A DNA stretch of 64,000 nucleotides from Actinoplanes sp. NBRC 103695 (GTDB lineage: Bacteria > Actinomycetota > Actinomycetes > Mycobacteriales > Micromonosporaceae): assembly GCF_030269485.1 (NCBI RefSeq), contig NZ_BSTL01000007.1, positions 137,204 to 201,203 of the forward strand, in the 5' to 3' direction. Below the pieces are notes generated by a model. It was given only the letters and a program-made list of their open reading frames with translations. It searched no databases and was not told the DNA's origin. This document shows, one piece after another, positions 45,106-55,434 of the stretch. A program made the translations under genes and the position numbers. Position 1 is the stretch's first letter; each line of letters starts with the position of its first letter.

Positions 45106-45173
45106 TCGTTCGCGACGAACCGTGAGTCTCAGGGCCGCCTGAGTGCTGCGGAGATCTCCACCGTCGCGAACGA
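45106..45173. repeat. inverted repeat upstream of the IS110-like gene
   Basis: TCGTTCGCGAC (45106-45116) and GTCGCGAACGA (45163-45173) are perfect 11-bp arms with a 46-bp spacer. The left arm also forms GTTCG-CGA-CGAAC by itself, giving two alternative folds. It lies between the acidic-protein gene end and the 42899-45079 start. Confidence 0.55.
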
Positions 45174-45224
45174 TCCTCATTTACTGCTGTCGTGTGCCAA
45201 AGACTGATGGTCCCTGGTAAGGGG

Positions 45225-46085
45225 TCAGTCGCGCCAGTCCACAGCGGCAGAGATCTTCCCGATGATCGAGCGCCAGCCGAGACTTGCCTGTTGTGCCCCG
45301 ATTTTCTTCAGTCTGCGGCGGCCGAAGTAGCCACCCATACCGCCGGTCTCCGCCTTTCGCAGAGACTCATCGAGGTCGTCCAGCGGCGAACCGGGCGCCA
45401 ATGCCAGGATCACCGTCTTGAGCCGGAGGGCATGACCCAGGTCACGGGCCACCTCGCCCGCCGCGATCAAGAGCGGCAGGTCCCACGTGTCGTGCCCTCC
45501 GCGAAGATTCTCCACGACGAGGTCAAGTTCGTACCGGTCATCCGGCTGCGGGTCGACGTCGGTCGACTCTACCCGTTCGGCAACAGTGCTCCAGCTGTCC
45601 AACTGGGCCATATCGTGCGGGGCACCCGAACGAATGAAGCTGACCAGCGACTCGGGCGTCTTGAAGGTGAGCAACCGGCCACGGTGACTGAGGAAGACGG
45701 GCACCTCCTCGTCCTCCGGCTCGTCCTCGGCCTCGTCCTCGAAGTCGGCCGGGTCCGGCTCATCGGCGGTGTCGTCGCCGCTCTTCTTCGCCTTGTCGTC
45801 GTCCTCGGCGAGAAGCGCCTGGAACTCCTCGTCGACGATGACCTCTTCCTCGTCGTCCTCCGCGGCGCGAGCCTCGGCGGCGGCCCGCTCGCGGGCCTCG
45901 AAGGGGTCGTCCTCGTCGGTCTGGATCTCGGTCGGCGTCAGCTCGGACGACTTGCGGTATGCCCGCAGGGTCAGCCCCACGCCACCGGGCATCGCGATCT
46001 CCACGGGGGAGATGCGAACCTCGTCCCACAACTCGCGCCCGGACAGGCCGGTCACGGCCTCGGACTCGTCGGACTGGGTGGCCAC
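45225..46085 (-). CDS. acidic conserved hypothetical protein
   Basis: This 286-residue protein has no domain I can name. An N-terminal domain (LWDEVRISPVEIAMPGGVGL then TLRAYR) is followed by a very acidic linker (about 58-125, runs of D and E) and a C-terminal domain with FLSHRGRLLTFKTPESLVSF and DLPLLIAAGEVARDLG. GTG 46085 is preceded by GGAGG at 5-base spacing. It is transcribed in the same direction as, and 145 bp upstream of, the IS110-like gene. Confidence 0.75.
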   Translation of the reverse strand: MATQSDESEAVTGLSGRELWDEVRISPVEIAMPGGVGLTLRAYRKSSELTPTEIQTDEDDPFEARERAAAEARAAEDDEEEVIVDEEFQALLAEDDDKAKKSGDDTADEPDPADFEDEAEDEPEDEEVPVFLSHRGRLLTFKTPESLVSFIRSGAPHDMAQLDSWSTVAERVESTDVDPQPDDRYELDLVVENLRGGHDTWDLPLLIAAGEVARDLGHALRLKTVILALAPGSPLDDLDESLRKAETGGMGGYFGRRRLKKIGAQQASLGWRSIIGKISAAVDWRD

Positions 46086-46161
46086 GGTGACCTCCGGTGA
46101 TCTTTCGGACGGACGTTCGGGGTGACTCTGCGCACACAGACAATAGAGGGTCGAGCTGTGC

Positions 46162-46966
46162 TCAGAACCCCTTGGGGTGCCAGACCGTCTTGGTCTCGAG
46201 CAGAGCGGTCATCGGGCGCAGGCCGGGGTCGGTGGTGAAGTCCGCCTCGGCGCCCGCCGGTCGCAGCACCCGCTTGAGGGTTCCGGCGGCTTCCCGTTCC
46301 AGGTCGGCGGCCAAGGCGGCGTCGGCGACGGCGGTCAGATCGAGCGCGTTCACGTCGTCGTGCGACGCCAGCCACGGCGCGACCTCGGCCGGATCACCGG
46401 TGAGAATGTTCACCACTCCGCCCGGCAGGTCGGAAGTGGCCCAGGTCTCGGCGAGGGTGATGGCCACCTGGGGCCCGGTGCTGATCACGACCACGGTGTT
46501 ACCGGTGACGATCGCCGGTGCGACGACGCTGACCAGGCCGAGCAGGGACGGCGGGGCGATCACCCCGACCACGCCGGTGGGCTCCGGCGCCGACAGGTTG
46601 AAGAACGGGCCGGCCACCGGGTTGGCGTTGCCGGTGACCTGAGCGAGCTTGTCGGCCCAGCCGGCGTACCAGACCAGCCGGTCGGTGCTCGCGCTGACTT
46701 CCTCGCCGGAGACGCCGAGGTGCTTGAACTCGGCCCGCCGCGCTTCGAGCATCTCGGCCGCGCGATAGAGGATCTGACCCCGGTTGTACGCGGTCGCCCC
46801 GGCCCAGCCCGGCTGTGCCTTGCGGGCGGCGACCACCGCGTCGCGGGCGTCCTTGCGGGAGGCACGGGCCACGTTGTCGCCGTCCACGAGATCGGTCCGT
46901 CCTGACTCGCTGCGCGGGAACTTGCCCCCGATGTAGAGCTTGTAGGTCTTCCGGACCTTCAGACGC

Positions 46967-46974
<8 letters not shown>
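46162..46974 (-). CDS. half-length aldehyde dehydrogenase family protein lacking the catalytic Cys
   Basis: This 270-residue protein aligns with the N-terminal, NAD-binding half of aldehyde dehydrogenases (YKLYIGGKFPRSESG, LVWYAGWADKLAQV, GPFFNLSAPEPTGVVGVIAP, LPGGVVNILTGDPAEV). It stops before the catalytic Cys region and lacks the ELGGK Glu. Its start overlaps the stop of the full-length enzyme by 8 bp. It is therefore not expected to oxidise aldehydes alone; a structural or regulatory partner role is an inference. Confidence 0.82.
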
Positions 46975-48391
<1,417 letters not shown>

Positions 48392-48393
48392 GC

Positions 48394-49320
48394 TCAGTCC
48401 AGCGTGAAGTAGTCGGGGCCGGCGTAGTGGCCGGTCGTGAGCTTGGTGCGCTGCATCAGCAGGTCGTTGAGCAGCGACGACGCGCCGAACCGGAACCAGT
48501 CCGGGCTGAGCCAGTCGTCGCCGGCGGTCTCGGCGACCGTGACCAGGTATTTGATGGCGTCCTTGGTGGTGCGGATGCCGCCGGCGGGCTTGACGCCGAC
48601 CTGCCGCCCGGTCTGTGCCCGGAAGTCGCGCACCGCCTCCAGCATGACCAGCGTGACCGGGAGGGTGGCGGCCACCGGGACCTTGCCGGTGGAGGTCTTG
48701 ATGAAGTCGGCGCCGGCCCACATGGCCAGCCAGGACGCGCGCCGGACGTTGTCGTAGGTGCCCAGCTCGCCGGTCTCCAGGATGACCTTGAGATGCGCCG
48801 GGCCGCACGCCTCCTTGACCGCCACGATCTCGTCGTAGACGTGCCGGTAGTCGCCGGAGAGGAAGGCGCCCCGGCTGATCACCATGTCGATCTCGTCGGC
48901 GCCGGCGGCCACCGCGTCCCGGGTGTCGGCGAGTTTGACCTCGAGCGGCGCCTGGCCGGACGGGAAGGCGGTCGCCACGCTCGCGAGGTGCACGCCGGAG
49001 CCGCGGAGCACCTCGGCGACGGCCGGGACCATGGCGGGGTAGACGCAGACCGCGGCGACCGGTGGGCAGCTCGGGTCGGCCGGGTCGGGTCGCAGCGCCT
49101 TGGCGGCCAGCGCGCGGACCTTGCCGGTGGTGTCGGCGCCCTCGAGCGTGGTCAGGTCGACCATGCGGATGGCCAGGTCGATCGCGGCGGCCTTGCTGGT
49201 GGTCTTGATCGACCGGGTGCTCAGGGCGGCCGCGCGTGCCTCGACTCCGACCTTGTCCACGCCGGGCAAACCGTGCATAACGGAGCGTAATGACGCGGGT
49301 GGGTGGAGCGTGGCAGTCAT
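48394..49320 (-). CDS. deoC: deoxyribose-phosphate aldolase
   Basis: DeoC splits 2-deoxyribose 5-phosphate into glyceraldehyde 3-phosphate and acetaldehyde. The 308-residue TIM-barrel protein shows VAAVCVYPAMVPAV, LKVILETGELG, ADFIKTSTGKVP (Schiff-base Lys) and VGVKPAGGIRT. It is longer than E. coli DeoC because of an N-terminal extension; ATG 49320 is chosen. It links to the nucleoside salvage operon at 20-30 kb and to the aldehyde dehydrogenase downstream. Confidence 0.93.
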   Translation of the reverse strand: MTATLHPPASLRSVMHGLPGVDKVGVEARAAALSTRSIKTTSKAAAIDLAIRMVDLTTLEGADTTGKVRALAAKALRPDPADPSCPPVAAVCVYPAMVPAVAEVLRGSGVHLASVATAFPSGQAPLEVKLADTRDAVAAGADEIDMVISRGAFLSGDYRHVYDEIVAVKEACGPAHLKVILETGELGTYDNVRRASWLAMWAGADFIKTSTGKVPVAATLPVTLVMLEAVRDFRAQTGRQVGVKPAGGIRTTKDAIKYLVTVAETAGDDWLSPDWFRFGASSLLNDLLMQRTKLTTGHYAGPDYFTLD

Positions 49321-49361
49321 GAGACGGATTCTACGCGCGGGTGTGACAGTTGATCTTGACA

Positions 49362-49376
49362 AGCGCAGGTTGCGCT
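49362..49376. promoter_or_regulatory. palindrome between deoC and upp (candidate operator)
   Basis: AGCGCA-GGT-TGCGCT has perfect 6-bp arms. It lies in the divergent promoter gap of deoC and upp, directly after CTTGAC. Confidence 0.4.
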
Positions 49377-49436
49377 CGGGTTCTCCGCGCCGTCCGAAGG
49401 ACCAGGCGCCGGTAGAAAGCATGTACTTTGATCGCC

Positions 49437-50069
49437 GTGGACGTACTTGTCGTTGATCATCCGCTGGCGCAGTCGAGACTCACCGCGATGCGGGCGGAGG
49501 AGACCGACAGCGGCGCGTTCCGCGCCGCGCTGCACGAGCTGACGACCATGCTGGTGTACGAAGCGGCGCGCTCCTTCGCGGTCGAGAAGTACTCGATCAG
49601 CACCCCGGTGGCGCCGACCGAGGGTGCGAGGCTGGCCAAGCCGCCGCTGATCGTCCCGGTGCTGCGCGCCGGCCTGGGCATGGCCGACGCCGCGCTGGCG
49701 CTGCTGCCCGAGTCGTCGATGGGCTTCGTCGGCCTCGCCCGGGACGAGGAGACCTTCGAGCCGCGGGCCTACATGGAGTCGCTGCCCGGCGACATGGGCG
49801 GCCTGCCCGCGCTGGTCCTCGACCCGATGCTGGCCACCGGCGGCTCGCTGGTGCACTGCTGCCGGCTCCTCGCCGATCGCGGCTGCGACGACATCATCAT
49901 CTGCTGCGTGCTGGCCGCCCCGGAGGGCATCGCCAAGCTCGAGGAGTCGGGGCTGCCGCTGCGGCTGATCACGGCGTCCATCGATCAGGGCCTGAACGAG
50001 AAGAAGTACATCGTCCCGGGGCTCGGCGACGCCGGCGACCGTCAGTTCGGCGGCATGCCGAGATTCTGA
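49437..50069 (+). CDS. upp: uracil phosphoribosyltransferase
   Basis: Upp converts uracil and PRPP to UMP. The 210-residue protein shows [24 protein letters not shown] and the PRPP loop [11 protein letters not shown], ending [11 protein letters not shown], typical of the family. GTG 49437 gives the usual N-terminus; TTG 49428 would add three residues. It is divergent from deoC, consistent with pyrimidine salvage. Confidence 0.94.
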   Translation: MDVLVVDHPLAQSRLTAMRAEETDSGAFRAALHELTTMLVYEAARSFAVEKYSISTPVAPTEGARLAKPPLIVPVLRAGLGMADAALALLPESSMGFVGLARDEETFEPRAYMESLPGDMGGLPALVLDPMLATGGSLVHCCRLLADRGCDDIIICCVLAAPEGIAKLEESGLPLRLITASIDQGLNEKKYIVPGLGDAGDRQFGGMPRF

Positions 50070-50076
50070 ATTCTTC

Positions 50077-50093
50077 AGAAACACCAGGTTTCT
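50077..50093. terminator. hairpin between convergent upp and NUDIX genes
   Basis: AGAAAC (50077-50082) pairs with GTTTCT (50088-50093) and is followed by AAAC on the plus strand. The stem is short and AT-rich. It lies at the meeting point of the two stop codons. Confidence 0.45.
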
Positions 50094-50592
50094 AAACAGT
50101 GGAGTACGACCACGAGACGGCCTTTCCGTCCTGGAACGGCATGATCCCGTGGAACGGCCGGGGCGCCGAAGCGAATACCAGGGGCAGGAAGTGCCGGTCC
50201 GACTCCCACATCGGCACCCGCCCGGCCAGCACGTCCTCGACCGGTACCCAATGCAGGCTGCCCTCGTCGTTCGCGACCTTCGGCTCGCCGGTCCAGGACG
50301 GGATGCGGAAGAGGAACCCGAACCAGTTGGCGCCGTCCCGGCCGAAGCCTGGCCAGGAGATCGTTCCGGCGAAGTCGAGTACGTCACATCCGAGGCCCGC
50401 CTCCTCGCGGATCTCGCGGCGCATCCCGGCGGCGACGTCCTCGTCCATTTCCACTTTTCCGCCGAGACCGTTGTAATAGCCGAAGTGGACGTCGTCCGGG
50501 CGAGCGTCACGACGAATCATCAACACGCTCCGTTGATCCGGCGACAACAGATAGCCCAGGGTGGCGAGTACCGCTTGCACCAGCGTCACCAT
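50092..50592 (-). CDS. NUDIX hydrolase (8-oxo-dGTP pyrophosphatase-like)
   Basis: This 166-residue pyrophosphohydrolase has a perfect NUDIX box, GKVEMDEDVAAGMRREIREE followed by AGL (about residues 44-66). LMIRRDARPDDVHFGYYNGL precedes it, similar to MutT1/NUDT1-type proteins. The substrate is a nucleoside diphosphate derivative; 8-oxo-dGTP is the usual guess. I chose ATG 50592, since longer forms add a basic segment with no family match. Confidence 0.87.
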   Translation of the reverse strand: MVTLVQAVLATLGYLLSPDQRSVLMIRRDARPDDVHFGYYNGLGGKVEMDEDVAAGMRREIREEAGLGCDVLDFAGTISWPGFGRDGANWFGFLFRIPSWTGEPKVANDEGSLHWVPVEDVLAGRVPMWESDRHFLPLVFASAPRPFHGIMPFQDGKAVSWSYSTV

Positions 50593-50666
50593 AGGCCATC
50601 GCCAAGGTGGGATGAGGTACTGTTCCCGCCGCCCGCGTATACCGATAGTCATCAGGAGGACGCCCC

Positions 50667-51773
50667 ATGTCCGGGCCCCAGGACGCCATCCCACCCGCCC
50701 GACCGGAGATCGGCGACGCCGAGATCGAGGCCGCCGTCCGCGTGCTGCGCAGTGGCATGGTCGTGCAGGGGCCGGAGGTGGCCGCGTTCGAGCAGGAGTT
50801 CAGCCCTGTCGCCGGTGACGTGCACTGCGTGGCCGTGAACTCCGGCACGTCCGCCCTGCACCTGTCGCTGCTCGCGCTCGGCTTCGGTCCGGGCGACGAG
50901 GTCATCGTGCCGTCCTTCTCGTTCGCCGCCACCGCCAACGCGGTGCGCCTGGTCGGCGCCGAGCCGATCTTCGTGGACATCGAGCCCGGCTCGTTCAACG
51001 TCGACCCGGACGCGGTCGCCGCCGCGATCACCCCGCGCACGGTCGCGATCATGCCGGTCCACCTGTACGGCCACCCGGCCGCCATGGACCGCCTGGTCCC
51101 GCTGGCCGAGCAGCACGGGCTGGCCATCGTGGAGGACGCGGCCCAGGCGCACGCCGCCGAGCTGAACGGCCGGAAGGTGGGCAGCTTCGGCGCGGCAGGC
51201 TGCTTCAGCTTCTACCCGACCAAGAACATGCACTCGCTCGAGGGCGGCATGATCACCACCGCCGACGCCGAGCGGGCCCGTACCCTGCGTCTGCTGCGCA
51301 ACCAGGGCATGGAGGCGCGCTACCAGAACGAGGTCGTCGGCACGAACACGCGGCTCACCGACGTGGCCGCCGCGATCGGCCGGGTGCAGCTGGGCAAGCT
51401 GGCCGGCTGGACCGAGAAGCGCCGGGCCAACGCCGCCTACCTGGACGCCAACCTCCAGGGTGTCGTCGTGCCGCCGGTCGCCGAGGGCGCCAAGCACGTC
51501 TACCACCAGTACACGATCCGGGTGCAGGGCGACCGGGACGCGTTCCAGGCCGGTCTCAAGGATCTCGGCATCGGCAACGCGGTCTACTACCCGATCCCGA
51601 TCCACCGGCTGAAGCCGTTCCTTGACAAAGACGGAAATGTCGGCGACTGGAAGCTGCCGGAGACCGAGAAGGCCGCGGCCGAGGTCGTCTCGCTGCCGAT
51701 CCACCCCAGCCTGACGCAGGAGCAGCTGGACCGGATCGTCGAGGGCGTCAACACCGTGGCGGCGCGGGCATGA
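50667..51773 (+). CDS. DegT/DnrJ/EryC1/StrS sugar aminotransferase (WbpE-like)
   Basis: This 368-residue PLP enzyme transfers an amino group to a keto-sugar nucleotide. It shows VNSGTSALHLSLLALG (PLP phosphate), EDAAQAHAAELNGRKVGSFG and the Schiff-base Lys K186 in FYPTKNMHSLEGG. AGGAGG precedes ATG 50667. Its stop overlaps the Gfo/Idh/MocA gene (ATGA). With that oxidoreductase it fits the WbpB/WbpE step that makes a 3-amino sugar on UDP-GlcNAc acid; specificity is inferred from context. Confidence 0.9.
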   Translation: MSGPQDAIPPARPEIGDAEIEAAVRVLRSGMVVQGPEVAAFEQEFSPVAGDVHCVAVNSGTSALHLSLLALGFGPGDEVIVPSFSFAATANAVRLVGAEPIFVDIEPGSFNVDPDAVAAAITPRTVAIMPVHLYGHPAAMDRLVPLAEQHGLAIVEDAAQAHAAELNGRKVGSFGAAGCFSFYPTKNMHSLEGGMITTADAERARTLRLLRNQGMEARYQNEVVGTNTRLTDVAAAIGRVQLGKLAGWTEKRRANAAYLDANLQGVVVPPVAEGAKHVYHQYTIRVQGDRDAFQAGLKDLGIGNAVYYPIPIHRLKPFLDKDGNVGDWKLPETEKAAAEVVSLPIHPSLTQEQLDRIVEGVNTVAARA

Positions 51774-52771
51774 GCGCCTCGACGGGACTCCGCGCCGGCC
51801 TGATCGGCCTGGGCGCGATGGGACGCAACCACGCCCGCGTCCTCAACCTGCTGGACGGCGTGCAGCTGGTCGGCATCATGGACCCGGCGCCGGGCGCGAC
51901 CGGCCCGGCCGGCGTGCCGGTGGTGCCCGACCTGGACCAGCTGCTCGCGCTGCACCTGGACTACGCGGTCGTGGCCTGCCCGACCGCCCTGCACGAGGAG
52001 GTCGGTCTGCGCCTGGCCGCCGCCGGCGTGCACGCGCTGATCGAGAAGCCGCTGGCGCCCTCGGTGGTGTCGGCCGGCAAGCTGGCCGACGCGTTCGAGC
52101 AGGCCGGTCTGGTCGGCGCGGTCGGTCACATCGAGCGGTACAACCCGTCGCTGCAGAGCCTGCGTACCCGCTTGGAGGCCGGTGAGCTGGGCGACATCTA
52201 CCAGATCGTCACCCGGCGGCAGGGCCCGTTCCCGGGCCGGATCGCCGACGTCGGCGTGGTGATGGACCTGGCCACGCACGACATCGACCTGACCGCGTGG
52301 GTCACCGGCCGGGACTACGAGAACGTTTCGGCTCGTACGGTGTCGCGCAGCGGCCGGCCGCACGAGGACATGGTCTCCGCGGTCGCCTCGCTCGGCGACG
52401 GCCTGATGGCGACCCACCTGGTGAACTGGCTCAGCCCGTTCAAGGAGAGGTCCACTGTGATCACCGGCGAGCGGGGCAGCTTCATCGCCGACACGCTCAC
52501 CGCCGACCTCACCTTCTTCGCCAACGGCGCGACCAGCACCGAGTGGGAGGCCATCCGGGCGTTCCGGGGCGTCTCCGAGGGCGACATGGTCCGCTTCGCG
52601 ATCCCGAAACGCGAGCCGCTGCTCGTCGAGCACGAGCGCTTCCGTGACGCGGTAGAGGGAAAAGACAGCGACATCGTCACGTTGCGACAGGGAATGCGTA
52701 CCGTCGAGGTCGCCGAAGCCGTTCTCCAATCGGCTGTCGACGGCGCCACCGTGGCGGTGCGCGCGAGGTAG
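51770..52771 (+). CDS. Gfo/Idh/MocA-family sugar-nucleotide oxidoreductase (WbpB/WlbA-like)
   Basis: This 333-residue NAD(P)-dependent dehydrogenase has GLIGLGAMGRNHARVL (Rossmann, about 10-25), EKPLAPSV (catalytic Lys region), GHIERYNPSLQ and DLATHDIDL. GHIERYNP is typical of the WlbA/WbpB group, which oxidises C3 of UDP-GlcNAc acid before transamination by the adjacent DegT enzyme. A 50-bp gap that folds into a hairpin follows. Confidence 0.88.
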   Translation: MSASTGLRAGLIGLGAMGRNHARVLNLLDGVQLVGIMDPAPGATGPAGVPVVPDLDQLLALHLDYAVVACPTALHEEVGLRLAAAGVHALIEKPLAPSVVSAGKLADAFEQAGLVGAVGHIERYNPSLQSLRTRLEAGELGDIYQIVTRRQGPFPGRIADVGVVMDLATHDIDLTAWVTGRDYENVSARTVSRSGRPHEDMVSAVASLGDGLMATHLVNWLSPFKERSTVITGERGSFIADTLTADLTFFANGATSTEWEAIRAFRGVSEGDMVRFAIPKREPLLVEHERFRDAVEGKDSDIVTLRQGMRTVEVAEAVLQSAVDGATVAVRAR

Positions 52772-52779
52772 CGATCTGA

Positions 52780-52818
52780 CGCACCTCAGCGTTCGGCAGC
52801 CCCGAGCGCGGAGGTGCG
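52780..52818 (+). promoter_or_regulatory. hairpin sequestering the ribosome site of the glycosyltransferase gene
   Basis: The 39 bases fold into one hairpin: CGCACCTC pairs with GAGGTGCG, then one A-G mismatch, then GCGTTCGG pairs with CCGAGCGC (one G-U), loop CAGCC. It fills the gap between the oxidoreductase stop and the glycosyltransferase start and pairs the GGAGG at 52810-52814. It could be a translational switch or attenuator. Confidence 0.75.
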
Positions 52819-52821
52819 TTG

Positions 52822-55422
52822 GTGGACTCCTCGGTTACCGCACCACATGTCGTGGTGATCGTCGCCAACGGAATCACGGGCGACTCCCGGGTGCAGAAGA
52901 CGGCGATCGCCGCGGCTCGCGCCGGGTGGCGGGTGACGCTGCTCGGTGCGGGCGGGCGTGACGGCAAGCGGCGCGAGACGGTGATGGGCCCGGTCCGGGT
53001 GATCCGGGTGCCGGTGCCGGCCGTCTTCGCCGCCCGCAGCAAGGGGCACCCGGTCCGCCGGCTGCTCACCCAGACCGGCATCCCCAACCAGGAGGGCCTG
53101 GCCGGGGTCCGCGCGGCGCACCAGGTCTGGCTTCGCCGCAACACCGCCCGGATCGGGCGCCTGCGTACGGTCGAGGGCCCCGCCGCGGCGGTCGGCCGGC
53201 CACTCAGCAAGGCCCTCGGCGCGATGGTCCGGGGCCGCCGGGCGGTGCACCACCTGCGGGTACGGGCCTTCCGCTGGGAGCAGCGGCAACCGGGGCGGCC
53301 GACCGGGAACTGGCGGCGGGACTGGCCGCCGCTGGCCGACCTGGACCTCGCCTTCGGTCCGGTGATCGAGGAACTCCGGCCGGATCTGGTCCACGCCAAC
53401 GACATCACCATGATCCACACGGCGGCGCTGAGCGTGGCCCGGATGCGGGCGCGCGGCGACCGGGTCGCGTGGCTGTACGACGCGCACGAGTACGTGCCCG
53501 GCATCGACTCCTGGAAGCCGGCGGAGAGCCGCGCCTACCGGACCGTGGAGCGGGCGTTCATCCGCCGGGCCGACGCGGTGGTGACCGTCTCGCCGGAGAT
53601 CGCGGAGATGCTCCGCGAGGACTACCGGCTGCCGGAGACGCCGCTGGTGGTGCGCAACACCCCGATCGGCGAGGCGGTCGGCGCCACCGACCCGATGCCT
53701 TCGGTACGCGCGAACTGCGGGCTGGCCGATGACGTGCCGCTGCTGGTCTACTCCGGCTGGCTGGCGCCCGAGCGCGGGCTCGGTACGGCCGTGACCGCGC
53801 TGCCCGACCTGCCCGGCGTGCACCTGGCCGTCGTCTCCGGCCGGGACACCCCGGAGCGGCGACGGCTGCTGGAGCGGGCGGACGACCTCGGCGTCGCGGA
53901 CCGCGTGCACGTGGTGCCCTACGTGCCGCAGCATGCCGTGCCGGACTATCTGTCCACTGCGGACCTCGGCCTGATCTGCTCGCAGCGGACCCTGAACTAC
54001 GAGCTCTCGCTGCCCACCAAACTCGCCGAGTACCTGCACGCGCGGCTGCCGGTGGTGGCCAGCGACGTGCGGACGCTGGGCGAGTTCGTCCGCCGGCACG
54101 GGGTGGGCGAGGTGTTCGTCGCCGACGATCCGGTGACGTTCGCTCAGGCCGTACGCAAAGCATTGGTCTCTCGAACCGAACTCGCCGCCCACATCGCCGA
54201 ACCGTTGCTGGCCGAGCTCTCGTGGGAGCACCAGGTCGCCGGCCTGATCGACCTGTACGCCCGGATCTCCCCGCGCGTTCCCGAGGCGCCGCGGCCGGCG
54301 GTGTCCTGGTCGGTGCACGAGACCACCGCGCCCAAGCCGGTCGTCGGCGAGGGCGGCGCGCTGCCGCACTGGCGCCCGCTCAGCCCGGCCACCCGGGTGC
54401 GGCTCGGCCTGGGCCCGGCGAACTACGCGGGTCAGATGGCCACCTTCGCGCAGGCGATCTGCCGTGATCTCCCGGACGTCTCCGCCGAGGTCTTCATGCG
54501 ACACGACCGGCACACGATGCTCTTCCCGGCCGACGTCTACCTGGAGACCGACCGGCAGGACGAGCTGGCGGTGCAGCTGGAGCAGACGAGGCGGATCGTC
54601 GAGCGGTACACGCACCTGATCGTGGACGCGTTCCTGCCGGTGTTCGGCCACCTGAACGGCGAGACCATCGAGGGTGATCTGCCCGCGCTGCGCCGGGCCG
54701 GGATCGCGGTGGCTCTGCTGGCGCACGGCAGCGAGATCCGGCATCCCGGGCGGCACCTGCGGCGGCACGAGTTCTCGCTGTTCCGGGACGCGCCGGAACG
54801 CCTGATCAACCGCTACACGATCCGCGCCGACCGGAACAGGCGGATCGCCGAGGAGAGCGGGCTGCCGCTCTTCGTCACCACGCCCGACCTGCTCGACGAC
54901 CTGCCCGGCGCGGCCTGGGCGCCGCTGGTGGTCGACGTGGACGCGTGGGCGAGCGACTCACCGATCCTGGAACGGGTGCATCCGCGGGTGCTGCACGGCC
55001 CGTCGCAGCGCTGGACGAAGGGCACCGAGCGCATCCTGCCCGTCCTGGAGGGCCTGCACGCCCGAGGCGCGATCGAGCTGGTCGTGGCCGAGGGGGTCAG
55101 CTGGCCCGCCATGCAGGAGATGATCAAGACCTGCGACATCGTGGTGGACCAGTTCGCCGTGGGCAGTTACGGCACGTTCGCGGTGGAGGCGATGGCGGCC
55201 GGGCGCCCGGTGCTCGGCTGTCTGGACGAGCGCGTGCACGCCGCAGCCGGGGTGATGCCACCGATCGTGAACACGACTCCGGAGTCTCTCGCGGAGACCC
55301 TGGAGTCGCTGATCGACGACCCCTCGCGGACGGTGAAGATCGGCATGGACTCGGCGCTGTTCGCCCGCGAGTTCCACGATGGACGCCGGACCGCGCAGGT
55401 CCTGGCCGGCTTCTTTGACTAG
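52822..55422 (+). CDS. double-domain glycosyltransferase
   Basis: This 866-residue cytoplasmic protein consists of two glycosyltransferase-like halves. The first (about 5-440) is GT4-like: VVIVANGITGDSRVQKTAIA, YDAHEYVPGIDSW, LVYSGWLAPERGLG and LSLPTKLAEYLHARLPVVAS. The second (about 490-866) has LGLGPANYAGQMATFAQAI, LLAHGSEIRHPGRH and DQFAVGSYGTFAVEAMAAG, resembling a distinct GT-B fold. I chose GTG 52822, 7 bases after GGAGG, over TTG 52819. The donor and acceptor sugars are unknown. It belongs to the polysaccharide locus and ends 12 bp from the convergent next gene. Confidence 0.85.
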   Translation: MDSSVTAPHVVVIVANGITGDSRVQKTAIAAARAGWRVTLLGAGGRDGKRRETVMGPVRVIRVPVPAVFAARSKGHPVRRLLTQTGIPNQEGLAGVRAAHQVWLRRNTARIGRLRTVEGPAAAVGRPLSKALGAMVRGRRAVHHLRVRAFRWEQRQPGRPTGNWRRDWPPLADLDLAFGPVIEELRPDLVHANDITMIHTAALSVARMRARGDRVAWLYDAHEYVPGIDSWKPAESRAYRTVERAFIRRADAVVTVSPEIAEMLREDYRLPETPLVVRNTPIGEAVGATDPMPSVRANCGLADDVPLLVYSGWLAPERGLGTAVTALPDLPGVHLAVVSGRDTPERRRLLERADDLGVADRVHVVPYVPQHAVPDYLSTADLGLICSQRTLNYELSLPTKLAEYLHARLPVVASDVRTLGEFVRRHGVGEVFVADDPVTFAQAVRKALVSRTELAAHIAEPLLAELSWEHQVAGLIDLYARISPRVPEAPRPAVSWSVHETTAPKPVVGEGGALPHWRPLSPATRVRLGLGPANYAGQMATFAQAICRDLPDVSAEVFMRHDRHTMLFPADVYLETDRQDELAVQLEQTRRIVERYTHLIVDAFLPVFGHLNGETIEGDLPALRRAGIAVALLAHGSEIRHPGRHLRRHEFSLFRDAPERLINRYTIRADRNRRIAEESGLPLFVTTPDLLDDLPGAAWAPLVVDVDAWASDSPILERVHPRVLHGPSQRWTKGTERILPVLEGLHARGAIELVVAEGVSWPAMQEMIKTCDIVVDQFAVGSYGTFAVEAMAAGRPVLGCLDERVHAAAGVMPPIVNTTPESLAETLESLIDDPSRTVKIGMDSALFAREFHDGRRTAQVLAGFFD

Positions 55423-55434
55423 GTCGTGTTTGGA

